Assembly: GCA_000333855.2 (NCBI GenBank)
Contig: CM007320.1
Coordinates: 3,012,112-3,076,111, forward strand
Length of the DNA stretch: 64,000 nt
From: Endotrypanum monterogeii
Taxonomy: Eukaryota > Euglenozoa > Kinetoplastea > Trypanosomatida > Trypanosomatidae
Reading direction: 5' to 3'
Position numbers and translations under genes: made by a program. Position 1 is the first letter of the stretch. Every line of letters begins with the position of its first letter. This document shows, piece by piece, positions 10,071 through 21,733 of this stretch. The notes beneath the pieces were generated by a model that was not told the origin of the DNA, made no database searches, and was given only the letters and a program-made list of their open reading frames with translations.

Positions 10071-12635
10071 GCAGCGATGAGTAAAACACGCGATTTGGGT
10101 AGGATTGTGGGTGCGTGTTGTAGGGGTGCGAGGGGGAAAAAAAAAATGGTAAAGGCAAACAAAATGATTCAATCCCCAAATCGGGACGTTATAGATGATA
10201 TTGTTTTTTGAAGCAGTGTTGTAGAGGGATAGACGAGGAGGAGAGGGATGAGGGATGATGAGACACCACAGATTGTTGCTACCCTGCAAAAAGAGTTGTC
10301 TGTAGAGCTGGTACTAGTAGCCATACTGGAGGGAGATAAAAAAGAAACGTCGAGCACAGGGGCTCGGGGACAGATCGGAAATTATTATGCTTGTGCAAGG
10401 TGTCTTTTATTTTTCTGACTTTTTTTTTAATTTCCATGTTGGGCGAAACACGTCCTTATAGAATCGCGAAAAACAAAGAATCGGGTAGATCAACTCGAAA
10501 TGCTCCAGCCTGGGGCGATGCACTTTGACATGTTCTGTAGGGCGCTCTTCCTCTCCCTCCACTAGAGAAGAAAAAAAAAAAAGAATGACTCTCAGAAGCC
10601 TCAATGTGCACCGATATCTTGGTATTGGTTAACCAAACGAGGTACGTTTCTTTTCTTAATACCATGACCATCGGGCTGCAATTTTACTTGATTGCGTCGA
10701 AATGGCGGGGGAAAAAAATAAAAGTATCGGATAGAAACATCAAAGGGTCAAAAGAAGGGGAGTTCGGTTACTGCGTCCCTGTCGTCTAGATCCCTCAGCG
10801 CTTCCTTATCGGTATAAACTAAGGGAAGATAAATAAACGAATATGCATCTCCCATCGGTCGTCATTTTTTTTTTTTTTGAGGTGGTGTAGTGGCCGTGTC
10901 TGTCTCCTTCGCTTTTTCCCTCGGCCCCATGAAACATTTGCGAAGCTGCGGCACACTTAGTGAAACTGGCCCCCTCTCACGGCTACAAGTAGGAAACCTC
11001 TTTTTTTAGACTCTGAGGGAAAAAGAAGGCGGGCACCCAGCCGCCACATGCACTCATCGCACCACGTCAACACGCGAGCTGATTGGCCATCACCGCCGCA
11101 GCAGCAGCGCTGTCTTCGTTAGCCGACAATGACAATTTGGGGAATGAAGATTGCGCAGGCCTCTAACCAGTGCAGTACGTGCCGACGAGCACGCGGGCGG
11201 GAACACTAAAAAAAAAACTTCAAGTAATGCCCTGAGAGGGGGGGGGGGTCAGGGAGGCGCACTATCAATTCGAGTCATGTGAGCAGCGATGCATGTAACG
11301 CTGATACCGATAGTACTTTCGAGATGTGTAGGATGGACACTAAGGCGGCAAGCGTCAGTGGAACGGTCATCCGACAGAAACGCATGAGGGCCATCATGTA
11401 CTGTAACGGATAGAATACAGCACGAAACGAAGGGTGATCCCGGATACCGCGTCCGTACGGAGGTTCTGCATTACTATGCGTAGATGTTTTTTTTTTTGGT
11501 TGCTTCCTTGCTTTGCTTGCTCAGCAGCCGCTGATCTCAGGTCAGCGGTCACTCCCCCTCTCACTGTGTGTGCAATAAGGCGCGCAGTACTCCTGGGCCA
11601 ACATAGTACAGCCGTAAACGGAAAAAGTTGTGATTTAGTGAACGTTCCTCAAACAAATCCAAGAAGAGCAAGTTAACAGAGTGCATGGGCGATCTCACCG
11701 GCAGCACATCTTTGATGCGCAAGTGAGCTCAATAACACAAAGCGGCGAGAGCCGCAGTGAATATCGGCCAAGAGGAGTGTGGCGACATCTGCCAAGCAGT
11801 TCCGGACGGAAACCCTTACTGGATGCCGGGTGCTTTTCGTTTTCATTTGAACCGTGTATGGCGGACATGACCTACTGCCTTGCTGATGATTCCACGTCAT
11901 AAAATCTCTTTGTTGTTTTCGGCGGAATGCAGCCTCAGCTGCAACACCACACACCCTTTGACTGAACGACCCATTACTGTAACCGATGTAGACTTCCTCT
12001 CCGAGTACGTTAGTGAGAAAATGTATGCTTCCCTCAACCCATCACAGCCCCTCCCGGCGACGCGAGATGATGGCCTTCCCCTCCTCTCCTCGCGGACTGC
12101 ATTTCTTTCCCTGTAGCAGTCATTCGCCTTTCCCTTTTTCCATATGCGTATGCAGACTAGCAATTAAAAAAAGAACGCTGAATACTGGACTAGAAAAGGG
12201 GGTGGAGTCACCGAAAATGACATAGTCCATCGGCAGCAGTTGCGAGTGAAGGTGCAAGCTGCGGCGCGGGTCTCAGAAGTGCAGCCCTCATACTGGAACA
12301 GCCGCGTGACAATGTTTTCTTGTTTTTTTTTCCAGCAAGAGAGAAGACATGGAAGGCTTCCGCCATCTCTGCTCCGGACGCACGCGTCTGGCATCGAATT
12401 TCCAGCTTTATGAAGAAAAAAAACACATATATCGCTAACATTGTTGCAGCACGCGGACGCCTAGGGGTGAAGAGATGCTGTAAGGCGAGAAAAGGGGTAT
12501 GCGATGCACCCAAAGCCCTGCAAGAAAGACTAGCCAGCGGCACAGATGCAGGTAATGGCAAACTTTCCGCACCCACTCAATCCCTTGTTTCACAGTCGAC
12601 TTTTAACTATTTGGATGATACTCTGGAGTACACAG

Positions 12636-13112
12636 CAGTGCGCGGTGTCCATCGCGATGGGCTCCCGTGCACACACTCCTGCAGCGATGCCCTGCGTCCG
12701 CCTACGCACATGCCAATGCAAAGCCACCCCTAGCAGGAGCAGGAGGGAGGGAGGCAGCGAGAGGGACAGTTTCCGGCACGCGTGGCGTGGAGGACAGACA
12801 AGTCAATCGGAAGCTTCGCGCGTGTGGCGACTGCCACCTTCGGGATGAGGTGCGGCGGCGGCGGCGGAGTCTGCGCCTTCCTTTCATGACGGTGAGGGCA
12901 GCTCGGGTGTAGCGCACCCGGCCCCTACCACCCACTGGCGCAGGGGCCGAGTCGCCATCGAAGGATGGTGCTCGCTGCGAGCGGCTCATCTATCAGGGGG
13001 ACAGCGAAACGCCTCCAGCGAAGCGGTTGTCTTCTGAGTGTGCGGTGAGGGCTGCGTTGAACTGTCAGCGCCGACGAGGTGTGCGATCCGTGTGCGAGCG
13101 TTTTGTAGCGCT
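12636..13112 (+). repeat. Dispersed repeat copy A (SIDER-like retroposon remnant)
   Basis: This 477-bp block is nearly identical to the reverse complement of 47755-48219: I count about six substitutions, a 1-nt indel and an 11-nt indel. Boundaries were set where similarity stops on both sides. It lies 232 nt downstream of the VDAC stop codon, so inside that gene's presumed 3' UTR, antisense to copy B's orientation in its own transcript. Length, GC-rich composition and 3' UTR position fit Leishmania SIDER elements, but I cannot confirm the family signature by eye. The translated frames shared by both copies are not genes. Confidence 0.75.
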
Positions 13113-13344
13113 ACACGATTATCTGTGAAGCGGGTGGATTTGAGGCGGAAAAACAAATGACTTCATTCCATGTGCGGTGAAAAACAAATAATTATATATA
13201 TATATGAGGCAATAATCCACACTGGGTAACCAACTCGCCTGCAGAGAGAGTCCCCATTGCTTGGTCCCCCGGCAATACCGCAGGAGGACAACACGACATG
13301 TCGTACTCGTGACCAAGCTAGTTGGTAGCGAACGAGTTTCCACT

Positions 13345-14181
13345 TCAGTCACTGGAGTCCATGTGGGTAAACCTCAGGCCGAAGCGCGGCGCCAGAGAGC
13401 CCTCCCCGGAGGCGAATGGGGCCGTCGCTGTTGCTGTGATCTTCCATATGTCGTTCATGTTCCGGATAGATGTGATGGTGTAGGTGCCATCCGTGACATT
13501 CGTGCTGAACATGAAACGACCGCCACAAGGCGACCGGGCCTGCACACCGGCGATAAAGCGCCTCGTCTCAGCGACGACAGCGGCATCCAGGTAAGTGTGC
13601 AGGGGGATACGCATGTGTACACCAAAGCCATTCCGAAGACTATACTGCCCGAGTAGATCACCTTTCCCAATATGTGGACACGCGTAGCGGACCAATGTAG
13701 CGGTGAAGTCGCGCACACCGCTCCGCTTGGGATCGTACTGCAGCGATGCACCAGCATACACCTGATTGGAAAGACGTGTCGTTACATTCGCATCCGTAGA
13801 AAAACCGTCCAAAAGCGCCGTCGTGCAGCTGGCGGTGAAAACAGGGTGTTTGGATGTAATTTTTACAGAGGGTGCGACAGCATCGACTTCAATTTTGGTT
13901 GATGTGTTCTCGATTTTAGTGTGATAAATAACAGTGGGCAAACACTCTCGCCAGGACTTGACTACTGCAGAAATCTTTGCCTGAATAGTTGTGTGGCACA
14001 CCGGGGACTCGTACGAAAGACATGCACCAATGCCTTGGGGACTGGCGAAGGGGTACGCAGCGAGGCTGTTACGTGCCCCGTCTTGTTTTGCATCTATCCA
14101 CCATCCACGCACAGCGCTGCCTTTGGTCAAATAAGCCTCTACCACAGTGGCCAAGTCTTTGTACGACGGCGGGGATGACAT
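13345..14181 (-). CDS. VDAC: Voltage-dependent anion channel (mitochondrial porin)
   Basis: The protein is 278 residues, the standard VDAC length (about 280). The N-terminus, MSSPPSYKDLATVVEAYLTKG, matches the VDAC amphipathic helix region (human: PPTYADLGKSARDVFTKGY). The remainder is made of alternating short hydrophobic strands typical of a 19-strand beta barrel, and it ends with a last-strand signal of beta-signal type, LAPRFGLRFTHM. VDAC lets metabolites and nucleotides cross the mitochondrial outer membrane. The related import pore Tom40/ATOM40 has a longer N-terminus lacking the PPxYxDL motif, so VDAC is preferred. The start ATG at 14179-14181 fits the family N-terminus exactly. Its 3' UTR contains the dispersed repeat copy A. 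Confidence 0.85.
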   Translation of the reverse strand: MSSPPSYKDLATVVEAYLTKGSAVRGWWIDAKQDGARNSLAAYPFASPQGIGACLSYESPVCHTTIQAKISAVVKSWRECLPTVIYHTKIENTSTKIEVDAVAPSVKITSKHPVFTASCTTALLDGFSTDANVTTRLSNQVYAGASLQYDPKRSGVRDFTATLVRYACPHIGKGDLLGQYSLRNGFGVHMRIPLHTYLDAAVVAETRRFIAGVQARSPCGGRFMFSTNVTDGTYTITSIRNMNDIWKITATATAPFASGEGSLAPRFGLRFTHMDSSD

Positions 14182-15880
14182 TCTTTCCCCTGCATACCAG
14201 TAAGCTTATATATGTTTATGTATGTGTGTTTACGTGTGCACTGAGTGAAAGGAGAAACGCTTAAAAAGAAAGGAGGGCGAATAAGGCTGTCTCATTGTGG
14301 GGAAATCGATTTTTTTTTTTAAAGAAAGGTAGGAGAATTTGAGAAAAACAAACATATGTGAGTAATGAACCGACAAGGCACAAGTGGTGGCATCCAGGCA
14401 GGAAAAAAAAAAAAACAAGTCACTCCATGCAGCGGCGCCAACACGAGCATGCAGAAGCAACAAGACCCAAAGAATACAAGTAAAAACTTTGATGAGCGAG
14501 AGAAAAGCAGACACGAAGCGAAATGATGATCACTTTCAGCTCCTGCTCATTACTCTACCCACCCCCGCTGCTCTCTCCCTTTAGTCTTTTATAGCTTCCC
14601 CGGGTAGCCCCCAGGCAAGGAGAATATCCGCAGATACCACGCACGAGGGGGGAGGGGGGTAGAGATCTTGGAAGAGGTGCGAAAGCTGTTGCGCTGGCGA
14701 CACTGCACCAAGGCAATCGAGGAGTGTGTTAGTAATGGCAATGCCAGAGCACGATAAGGGTTCCGAGGCAACGATGGGGATCACAAAACGAAGACGGCAG
14801 CGCGCTGAAGTATATATATATTTTTTTTCGGGGAGGAGATATTTCATGAACGAGCGGAGGAAAGAGAGGAAAAAAAAAAACAAGCGAAGTTGCACTCTGG
14901 AAAGAACTCCAGAGAGCGACTTGACAATTTAAATGTTTCACTTGGCAGCGGCGTCGGAAAAGGAATTTTGTTTTTTTAAAGGGAGGAAGTAACACAACGA
15001 TAAACAGAAATATTTCGAGTGGAGCAGAGACTGACACCGGGGAAGAGTGGGAGGGCAAAATGGAGGGGGGGGTGAAAGAAAACAATGATGGGAAATCTCA
15101 TCGCGCAGAGGAACCTATGCGAAGTGTTACTGGCCCATAAAGCCGCCCTCTCAGGCGACGCCTGAAAGGAAAGCGAGGATAGGGATAGAAAAAAAAAAAG
15201 TGAATAGGCAACCAAACACGCCTTACGTAGCCAAATAATCATAGACTGCAGAAAGAATCTCCCGCGGTAAGGTGGTAGGGGGGGGGAAGGCAAAGGGGAG
15301 AGACAATAGGCGATCAATGAAGCCTAATGAAAAGATTCAAAAATGTATCCGCATCTCGTCACGCATCAGGAGGAATTACGTGTATCAACCATTTCTTTTT
15401 TCTTCACGCCATAAGGACTCCAGATAATAGGCGCGAAGGGAAAGGAGAGAGAAGATATCAGAAAAACCGTCAACAGGTGTGTTTTACACACACACAAGCA
15501 CATACACACGGGATAGGGGGGGGGGCACGAGTGAATTATGCGGACCAATGCGTTGCCTCCTACCGTATCGCTGGGTTGAGGGGAAAAAGGAGGTGCTAGC
15601 CGAGTCTCTCTCCCAAGTCAGCCAAACCAACTCACCAGGCAAAACTCATCGACCCTCCCCCGCCGCTCATCTTTTCTGGAGTTGTTGATCACTTGGCATC
15701 GGTCTTGGCTGTGTGTACCTATATATATATATATATATCCCTTTACGGCCGAGAGTTCCCCTTCCTCTTGTGCGGCGCGGCCTTCAACTCACAAGGGATG
15801 TCAGGCCAACGTCTACATGTGGTTGTAACGAGTTTTGCTTCCCATGTGCTGGACAGCAATCGCGGTCCCTGGCAGGCGAT

Positions 15881-15936
15881 CTAACAACACACACACGAAA
15901 AAAAATGAGTAGCGACTTCACCGTTTGGCTGATGCA
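15881..15936 (+). repeat. Left copy of a 56-bp duplicate flanking the gap
   Basis: This segment begins CTAACAACAC and ends GGCTGATGCA. It matches 16090-16145 over its whole length, apart from small differences mainly around the CA run and the A run. It ends exactly at the first N. Confidence 0.9.
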
Positions 15937-16089
15937 NNNNNNNNNNNNNNNNNNNNNNNNNNNNNNNNNNNNNNNNNNNNNNNNNNNNNNNNNNNNNNNN
16001 NNNNNNNNNNNNNNNNNNNNNNNNNNNNNNNNNNNNNNNNNNNNNNNNNNNNNNNNNNNNNNNNNNNNNNNNNNNNNNNNNNNNNNNNN
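15937..16089. other. Assembly gap (153 N)
   Basis: An uninterrupted run of 153 N. Because both edges carry the same 56-bp sequence, the gap is probably artificial and the true sequence continuous (see findings). Confidence 0.99.
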
Positions 16090-16145
16090 CTAACAACACA
16101 CAACACGAAAAAAATAGAGTAGCGACTTCACCGTTGGCTGATGCA
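16090..16145 (+). repeat. Right copy of the 56-bp duplicate flanking the gap
   Basis: It starts at the first base after the N run and repeats 15881-15936 with homopolymer-type length differences, as expected for unmerged ends of two contigs. Confidence 0.9.
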
Positions 16146-17389
16146 TGCGAGATGGAAATCGATAAGAAGAAGGGGAGGGAGGGAAGCGAGCAGCATTGGG
16201 GACGGGCAAAAAAAAGCGCCGAATCGTGTGCCTCATAAACACATACGGTGAGGAAAGCACAAGATGGGGTCAGTGTTTCGTGTCAACTAAATGAAGATGT
16301 TCGTGTCATATTGAGAGGTGTTTCGCAGCCTCGTCGTGGGATGCCCACGGAAAACAGGTCTGTACCCTTGGCGAGTGCTGTCCGCCGATCTGGAGACCCA
16401 TAAGAGAGATGAGCGTAGCTTTGATTGATCATCATCACCGCAAGGGATTACACACACGAGATAATAAATACAAAACAGGGTTAGCTAGCCCTCTGGTGGC
16501 CCCATCGAAACAAGTCTTCATGTGTGTCACCAATCGCCGAGGAGATCCCCACGACGCGATCTTATCTACAACGTAAAAAAAAATGCGAGCTGTCGTTTTC
16601 TTAGGGGGATTTCTCTCCATTCTTCTCTTGCCTTCTGGTCTGAATGGGCTAGTCAGTGATTCGTTTCGATATAACCACAAAAACTCAAAGTGAAAACACG
16701 TTGAAATGCTCTCACGCACTCGTTCACCCCTACCCGCCATCCTCCGCCTGGGGAAAGGCTCAGCATAACATAACATTTGTAAAGAAAAAGGGAAGAGAGT
16801 TGTATGTGTGGTAGGGGGGGGGGGAAAGCGGTAACCACAGAAAAAAACGAACAAAATCCAGCAAAGCTGCACGCACCTCGATACGAAAAAAAGCGGAGAA
16901 GGGAGGAGAGAGGGAGAGACAAAACAAAAAAAACAGTCAAGGACAAAACAAAAGCAAGGGGAGCTGAGCTCACGGGGGCCAACAGACACGGAAAAGTGTC
17001 GCCACTCTCTAGCCCCATCCACCCCCTGGCCCCCCTCCCTATCCTCTAGCATCACAGGGTCAGGGTGGTGTTCCTGAGAATACCAGAGACTAAGTCGGCT
17101 GGTGAACTGTATATCGTACAACTCTGCAGGAGGAGTGCGAAGACGCTCAACTCACCGGTGAAAGTGGTCCACGTAAAGCAAACGAAGTCGTGAAGAGATG
17201 ACAACGCACACACGCATCCGCGTTACCCCAACGCGTGCGATAGAATCATCATCATCATCACCGTGGAAAAGAAAAAGATGAACTAAACTGAGGGGGGGGG
17301 AACAAGTGGCACATTACGATGCCTTTATACCGAGCCCACACAAAAACTCGTCAATAAACGGTACAAGGCACTAACGCTCTCGACATCCT

Positions 17390-18934
17390 TCAGCTGGTTG
17401 CATGGCTTTCAAGGAAGGCATCGAAGTCATCATCTTCCCGAGGCGGGGTCAAAGTCGCTGGGGCGAGAGTCACAGCACTGTCCACCACTGGGGCCGACTC
17501 CGGCGCTGCAGGCTGCGGTTCTGCAGGCGCCGCCTCCCTTTCCTGGGGCTCCGCGGGCGGTGGTGGCGTTTGAGGATGGAGATGTCCCGATGTGGTAGTA
17601 TCAACGTCGTCGCCCACAACGGGCGTAAGAGCGGCAGTCATCTCCTCTGTCGGTGTCTGAGATCGTGGCCCAGGTACTGAAGCCGCTTCACCCGTGGAAA
17701 GCACCAGTGGTGTAGATATCGACGCCGTCGCCTGAGGAGCAGATTGCAGATCTCCGAATAAGTCCTCGACAGTTGGCGCAGCGGCGGGGGGAATGAAAGC
17801 GTCCGGCGCCGAGACACTGCCTGCCACGTCGATGCCTGCGTTGGGTACCCCAGAGTCTAGCGGTGTCTCGCGTAGTGGGGCCCCGGCCTCTTGCAAAGTG
17901 GGGGAACTGCCACGAGGCTGCTCGGTGTCACCAGCAGAGCGCACAGCCGCGCGCTCTGGGCCGGAAGGAATTGTTGTCGGACCAGTCGACTTTGGGTCCA
18001 ATCTCTGCTGCGCTATTGCACTTTCGACCTTCTGTATAACAGCGGACTGACTGACCGAGACGGTCTGCTGCACGTCCCGATCCACCTGTAGGTTCGAGGA
18101 AAGCAGAATGGTTACGTAGTCGTGATCCTTCCGCACCTGCGACATGTAGCTCTGCACGACATCATCATCGCAGAGTCGCACCTCGGGATTCATTTCGGCG
18201 TTATTCACATACTCAGAGAAAGCCATGCACGTCTCCAGCATGGCGGAAACCCGCTCAGGTGTGGGGAGATCGATTGGGACGGCATCTACAATAGTGCGCC
18301 GCTCCCGGCGTTGCCCGCGAAAGCGGGCCCCGTGGTCGCCAGGGCTAGCGTCCGCCCGCTGGCCTGACTGCTGCCGAGGGCGGTTAGGAGCATCAACATG
18401 CACCTTTAGGTGCGCATCGCGCTCCGGCTCGAGACCTTCAAAGCAATTCGGACCCATCTCGCTGCGCACGTCGTCGGCAAGTGTTGTAAGGAGAAAAGTC
18501 TCCTTGGCGGGGTGGCCGCGAAACCAAATGCTGAGGTTGAGTATCAGCAGGAGCGCTGCCTCTTTCGCTTGCATCGCGCGCCCCGTGGTGGGGTGGAGGC
18601 ACGCTACAGCAACGAGATCGCGAAGAAGACCCTTTTGTGACGCTAGCTCTACATGGAAAGGTGTGGAGCAGTTCTTTATCATGGGCTCCAAAAGCTGTAT
18701 AGTGAGGTGCTTGACAGCCACGTTGGCGTCAGTGATGCGGCGCCGCAGAGCCCGCACGACATCGACAAGAGCCTCGGGTTTCCTATTGACCGTGTCGCAG
18801 AGAAACTTGACGTGCTCATAGGTTGGGATGAGGAGGTGTGGGGCAGTGCACTCCTCCACAACCTCCATGTAGGCCGTAGGTATAAGGCGTGACGCCTTGT
18901 CCTTTATCTCTTCGAGAAGAGAAAGCTGAACCAT
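17390..18934 (-). CDS. VHS-domain trafficking protein
   Basis: The protein is 514 residues from ATG 18932-18934. Residues about 10-145 form a helical VHS domain: PTAYMEVVEECTAP, VVRALRRRITDANVAVKHLT, LLEPMIKNC and KEAALLLILNLS are the characteristic helices. VHS domains occur at the N-terminus of endosomal adaptors (Hrs, STAM, GGA, TOM1), where they bind cargo or ubiquitin. The middle (about 230-330) is helical and could be a GAT-like segment. The C-terminal 200 residues are disordered and Pro/Ala/Ser-rich with acidic motifs (VEDLFGDLQ, EDDDFDAFL) of the type that binds clathrin adaptors. There is no FYVE or SH3 domain, so TOM1-like or kinetoplastid-specific is the likeliest type. The frame upstream begins only at TTG and includes the splice acceptor, so it is excluded. 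Confidence 0.8.
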   Translation of the reverse strand: MVQLSLLEEIKDKASRLIPTAYMEVVEECTAPHLLIPTYEHVKFLCDTVNRKPEALVDVVRALRRRITDANVAVKHLTIQLLEPMIKNCSTPFHVELASQKGLLRDLVAVACLHPTTGRAMQAKEAALLLILNLSIWFRGHPAKETFLLTTLADDVRSEMGPNCFEGLEPERDAHLKVHVDAPNRPRQQSGQRADASPGDHGARFRGQRRERRTIVDAVPIDLPTPERVSAMLETCMAFSEYVNNAEMNPEVRLCDDDVVQSYMSQVRKDHDYVTILLSSNLQVDRDVQQTVSVSQSAVIQKVESAIAQQRLDPKSTGPTTIPSGPERAAVRSAGDTEQPRGSSPTLQEAGAPLRETPLDSGVPNAGIDVAGSVSAPDAFIPPAAAPTVEDLFGDLQSAPQATASISTPLVLSTGEAASVPGPRSQTPTEEMTAALTPVVGDDVDTTTSGHLHPQTPPPPAEPQEREAAPAEPQPAAPESAPVVDSAVTLAPATLTPPREDDDFDAFLESHATS

Positions 18935-18986
18935 TGCGATGAGGAGGGTGGAGATGAACACGACACCGATCGTCCCTCCACTTTTT

Positions 18987-18988
18987 CT
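18987..18988 (-). promoter_or_regulatory. Predicted spliced-leader acceptor AG, VHS gene
   Basis: On the minus strand a long CT-rich tract (about 19028-19050) and ATTC repeats are followed by the first AG in TTCTTTAG here. The 5' UTR would be 52 nt without an upstream ATG. Confidence 0.5.
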
Positions 18989-19325
18989 AAAGAAGCGATG
19001 AGTGCGTGCGTGAATGAATGAATGAATGGGGGGGAGGGGAGGGAGGGGACGCGCTGAAACGGTGAGCCAAGCCTCAAAACAGCAACAGACAAAAGACAGA
19101 CGCAGAGGACTCCTCGCGTGGGGCGTCAAGACTGAATAAAAATACTTCAGAAAAAGATTCCGTTGGAGTGTGTGTCAGCCAATGAGAATAGAAGAAGAAA
19201 ATGCCTCACCTCGAAAAGCGTGTGTGTATGCATATAAAAATGTACGCGTGCTTGTGTAGATTAAGAGGGACTTGTGATGAAATAAAAAAGCTGACGACAA
19301 GGAGAAAGACAAAGCAATAGATTGG

Positions 19326-19326
<1 letters not shown>

Positions 19327-19356
<30 letters not shown>
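19327..19356. repeat. (TA)n tract
   Basis: About 15 TA units in spacer, followed by a short TG run. Confidence 0.95.
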
Positions 19357-19357
<1 letters not shown>

Positions 19358-20637
19358 GTCTGTGTGTGTGTTTGTGGTATGCAGACGAGCAGAGTTGATT
19401 CTGGAGGGAAAGTGAAACACCTCGAGTAGCGCGGCGCGAAATCACAAAAGAGGATTTTGGGGCGCGGCTGCGATATTCTTTGTAACACGTAAAACGGGCA
19501 CACAAAACCAGAGAAAAAAAAGAGACGCGTGCGGTACACTTCAAGTGTATCGGTATGTATGCACGTAAGAGGCACAAAAACTAATTGGTGACTGTGACTC
19601 CACTGTAGAGGTATACAGCTACAGCTCAGGGTTGGGAGATCAACAGAGCAGCGCAAGAGGTTGAGAAGGAAAAAGAGAAAAAAAAAAGGAAAAGGGAGAG
19701 TCCGTGTGGTGAAGACATCCAGTAACAAAAAAAAAAAAGAAGAACCATCAAAAAGGGGGTCGATAAGTGTGCTATAGGACAACTGTGCCAGCCTAGCCAG
19801 TTATGCAGAGATCACCTGGAGCAACAGCAGGCCTCGCCACTGGTGACCCGCCCGCACCCAGTGCCTCCAAGGGAAACCACACAAAAACACCTTTCTTCGG
19901 CAAACGAAAATGGTGTATCATACATCTTATAAGCTTTACACCGACGCTGGTTTATCGTCTACTGTCGAATTTTCTCCACAAAGAAAATCTTCAACGCACA
20001 CGACAAAAGGCGACGCGGAAAAAAAGTAAATGAATTTGGTGCGTACCCGGTTCTTGTCCACACCCGTTTCCCAAGACTGCCATTCTCACCCACACAACCA
20101 CCACCACCACCACCATCATCTTTATTTCTTTTTTTTTTTTAGACTCGCAGTGGATTACGAGTCATTTTCCGAGACCGCTACGCTTCACGCTTCTCAGTTG
20201 ACCCGTTTTGTGGTGGAAGGACACCCTCATGAGCAGCCAAATGCGTGCTGACAAGGGCAAACAACACCACCACAGTGAACGATGTGTCCCTGAAATATAT
20301 AGATATATATTTATATACGGGAGAGGGGGATGAGGACAGAGGAGGGGAAGTGGCTGAGGATGTTGAGGAAAAGCATGGAAAACTTCCAACAAGAAAAAAA
20401 GGCGATGAAGTTCATGTAGAGAAAAAAAGGACGACGCACGTGCCGTTGTCTGCCTCCAATGAAATACCCGACGCACACACCCCTTCAACTCCTCTTTGTC
20501 GTATGCTTTCCCAAGATGATGATAAAATACACTCACGAAAAAAAAAAAAACATCACGTCATCATCAACAAAGCGCACTGAAACCATCGGACAATGACAGG
20601 GACATGATGGAAAGAAGCAAAAAAAAATTGTTAATAT

Positions 20638-20640
<3 letters not shown>

Positions 20641-20678
<38 letters not shown>

Positions 20679-20718
20679 ATATATATATATACATATATAC
20701 GTGTGTGTGTGTGTGTGT
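20641..20718. repeat. Compound (AC)18-(TA)n-(GT)9 element
   Basis: An (AC)18 run at 20641-20676, a TA-rich centre at 20677-20700 and a (GT)9 run at 20701-20718 form an imperfect inverted repeat that can fold into a hairpin on either strand or in the transcript. Confidence 0.9.
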
Positions 20719-21693
20719 ATGTGCGGTTGTGTGTATGCGAAACCTCCTCTTTGTTTTCATTCCACGCAAAAGAATGCGGTCACAGGAAGGTAAAGTGGTG
20801 GGAAAAAAAAAAGAAAAACATCTTGCACTCACAAAGCACATTCAACGCATGCAAACCCGGACACTGGCAGACGAACATCCAGACTTCAACGCGGCCGCGA
20901 GGTGCAGTTTTTCAACCAAGACACAATCCCAATATATATATATATATATATATATATTTCTCAGAAGGTGGGATAGAACCCGAACATACAAAAAAGAAAG
21001 TTCGGAAAAGTAGGGAAAAGCGCAAAGCTGGACTAGTCGCCAATACACGAGGGGTGCACCATCGAGGGAAGATCAAATTTGACGTCAAGTAATAGAAAAA
21101 GCACTGATGCTTGATTGATTCCCCCTTGCCCTGGCTGCGTATAAGTGTGTGCGTGTCTATTAAAGCGAACTTTTCTCTGCGAACACAAAAAAAAAAAAAG
21201 CATCCGAGCGCGTAGCAAGAGAAAAGCAAAAATAAGAAAATTGAAAAAAAAAAGCTCTTATCAGGATCCCTGTCAGCGTCGAAGGGATTCAGGGCTTGAC
21301 AAACACAGGCCTGTCTATACACCTGAAACTTAAAAAAAAACGCATTTATATCGTATGCTTCGTATGTTGTAGAATATTTTTTGAGAAGGGAAAGAACAAC
21401 TACAAGAAAAAAAAACATCAAAATACAAATCCCACCCGCACATCACACCACTCCCGGGAAAAGGCATAAAAGAGAAATCCTTGAGATAACTTCTTCGTGT
21501 CCCGAAAAAAAAAAATTGACCACCTAGCAAGCGTGACTGTTGGTTTCATAAATACTGGCTCTTGATGCAAAAAGGGAGGGAACGGGGGGTAGCACAATCC
21601 GATAGCACAGGCGTACAATTCCAGTCAAGCAGCGCGCCACCATGCTCAATCGCTTCTGAATCTGACAATCCCCTTCCCAAGATATACACAAGC

Positions 21694-21695
<2 letters not shown>

Positions 21696-21733
<38 letters not shown>
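21696..21733. repeat. (TA)n tract, interrupted
   Basis: TA repeats with A and TTT interruptions in the kinesin-like 3' spacer. Confidence 0.9.

Larger units (their letters stand above)
10014..13344. other. Spacer: SA leader and long 3' UTR of the VDAC gene
   Basis: This 3.3-kb stretch lacks supported genes. It holds the SA splice signals, A-rich and T-rich runs, a G10 run near 11239-11248, mixed-composition sequence at 10900-12600 that may contain old degenerate retroposon remnants, and the well-defined repeat copy at 12636-13112. ORFs here are short and unsupported by codon use. Confidence 0.6.
14182..17389. other. Spacer with assembly gap
   Basis: No gene is supported. The stretch contains the VDAC leader, A-rich and G-rich runs, (TA)n at 15719-15738, the N run at 15937-16089 and purine-rich sequence in the 3' UTR of the VHS gene. 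Reading frames crossing the N run are meaningless. Confidence 0.65.

Noticed and set aside
9267..10289. A longer SA protein with a 92-residue N-terminal extension
   Set aside because: The extension starts without ATG and translates the polypyrimidine leader; the family N-terminus matches the ATG at 10011-10013.
12667..12912. 81-codon frame that recurs in copy B (47943-48257)
   Set aside because: Shared only because both lie in the same dispersed repeat; the frame is in opposite sense to one host transcript, rich in Arg from GGC/CGC runs, and has a truncated end.
15713..16122. Frames crossing the N run
   Set aside because: They depend on unknown bases; the flanking sequence is spacer.
19261..19782. 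173-codon minus-strand frame
   Set aside because: It translates T-rich tracts and a (TA)n run into Phe/Leu and Tyr-Ile repeats; codon use is unlike the neighbouring genes.
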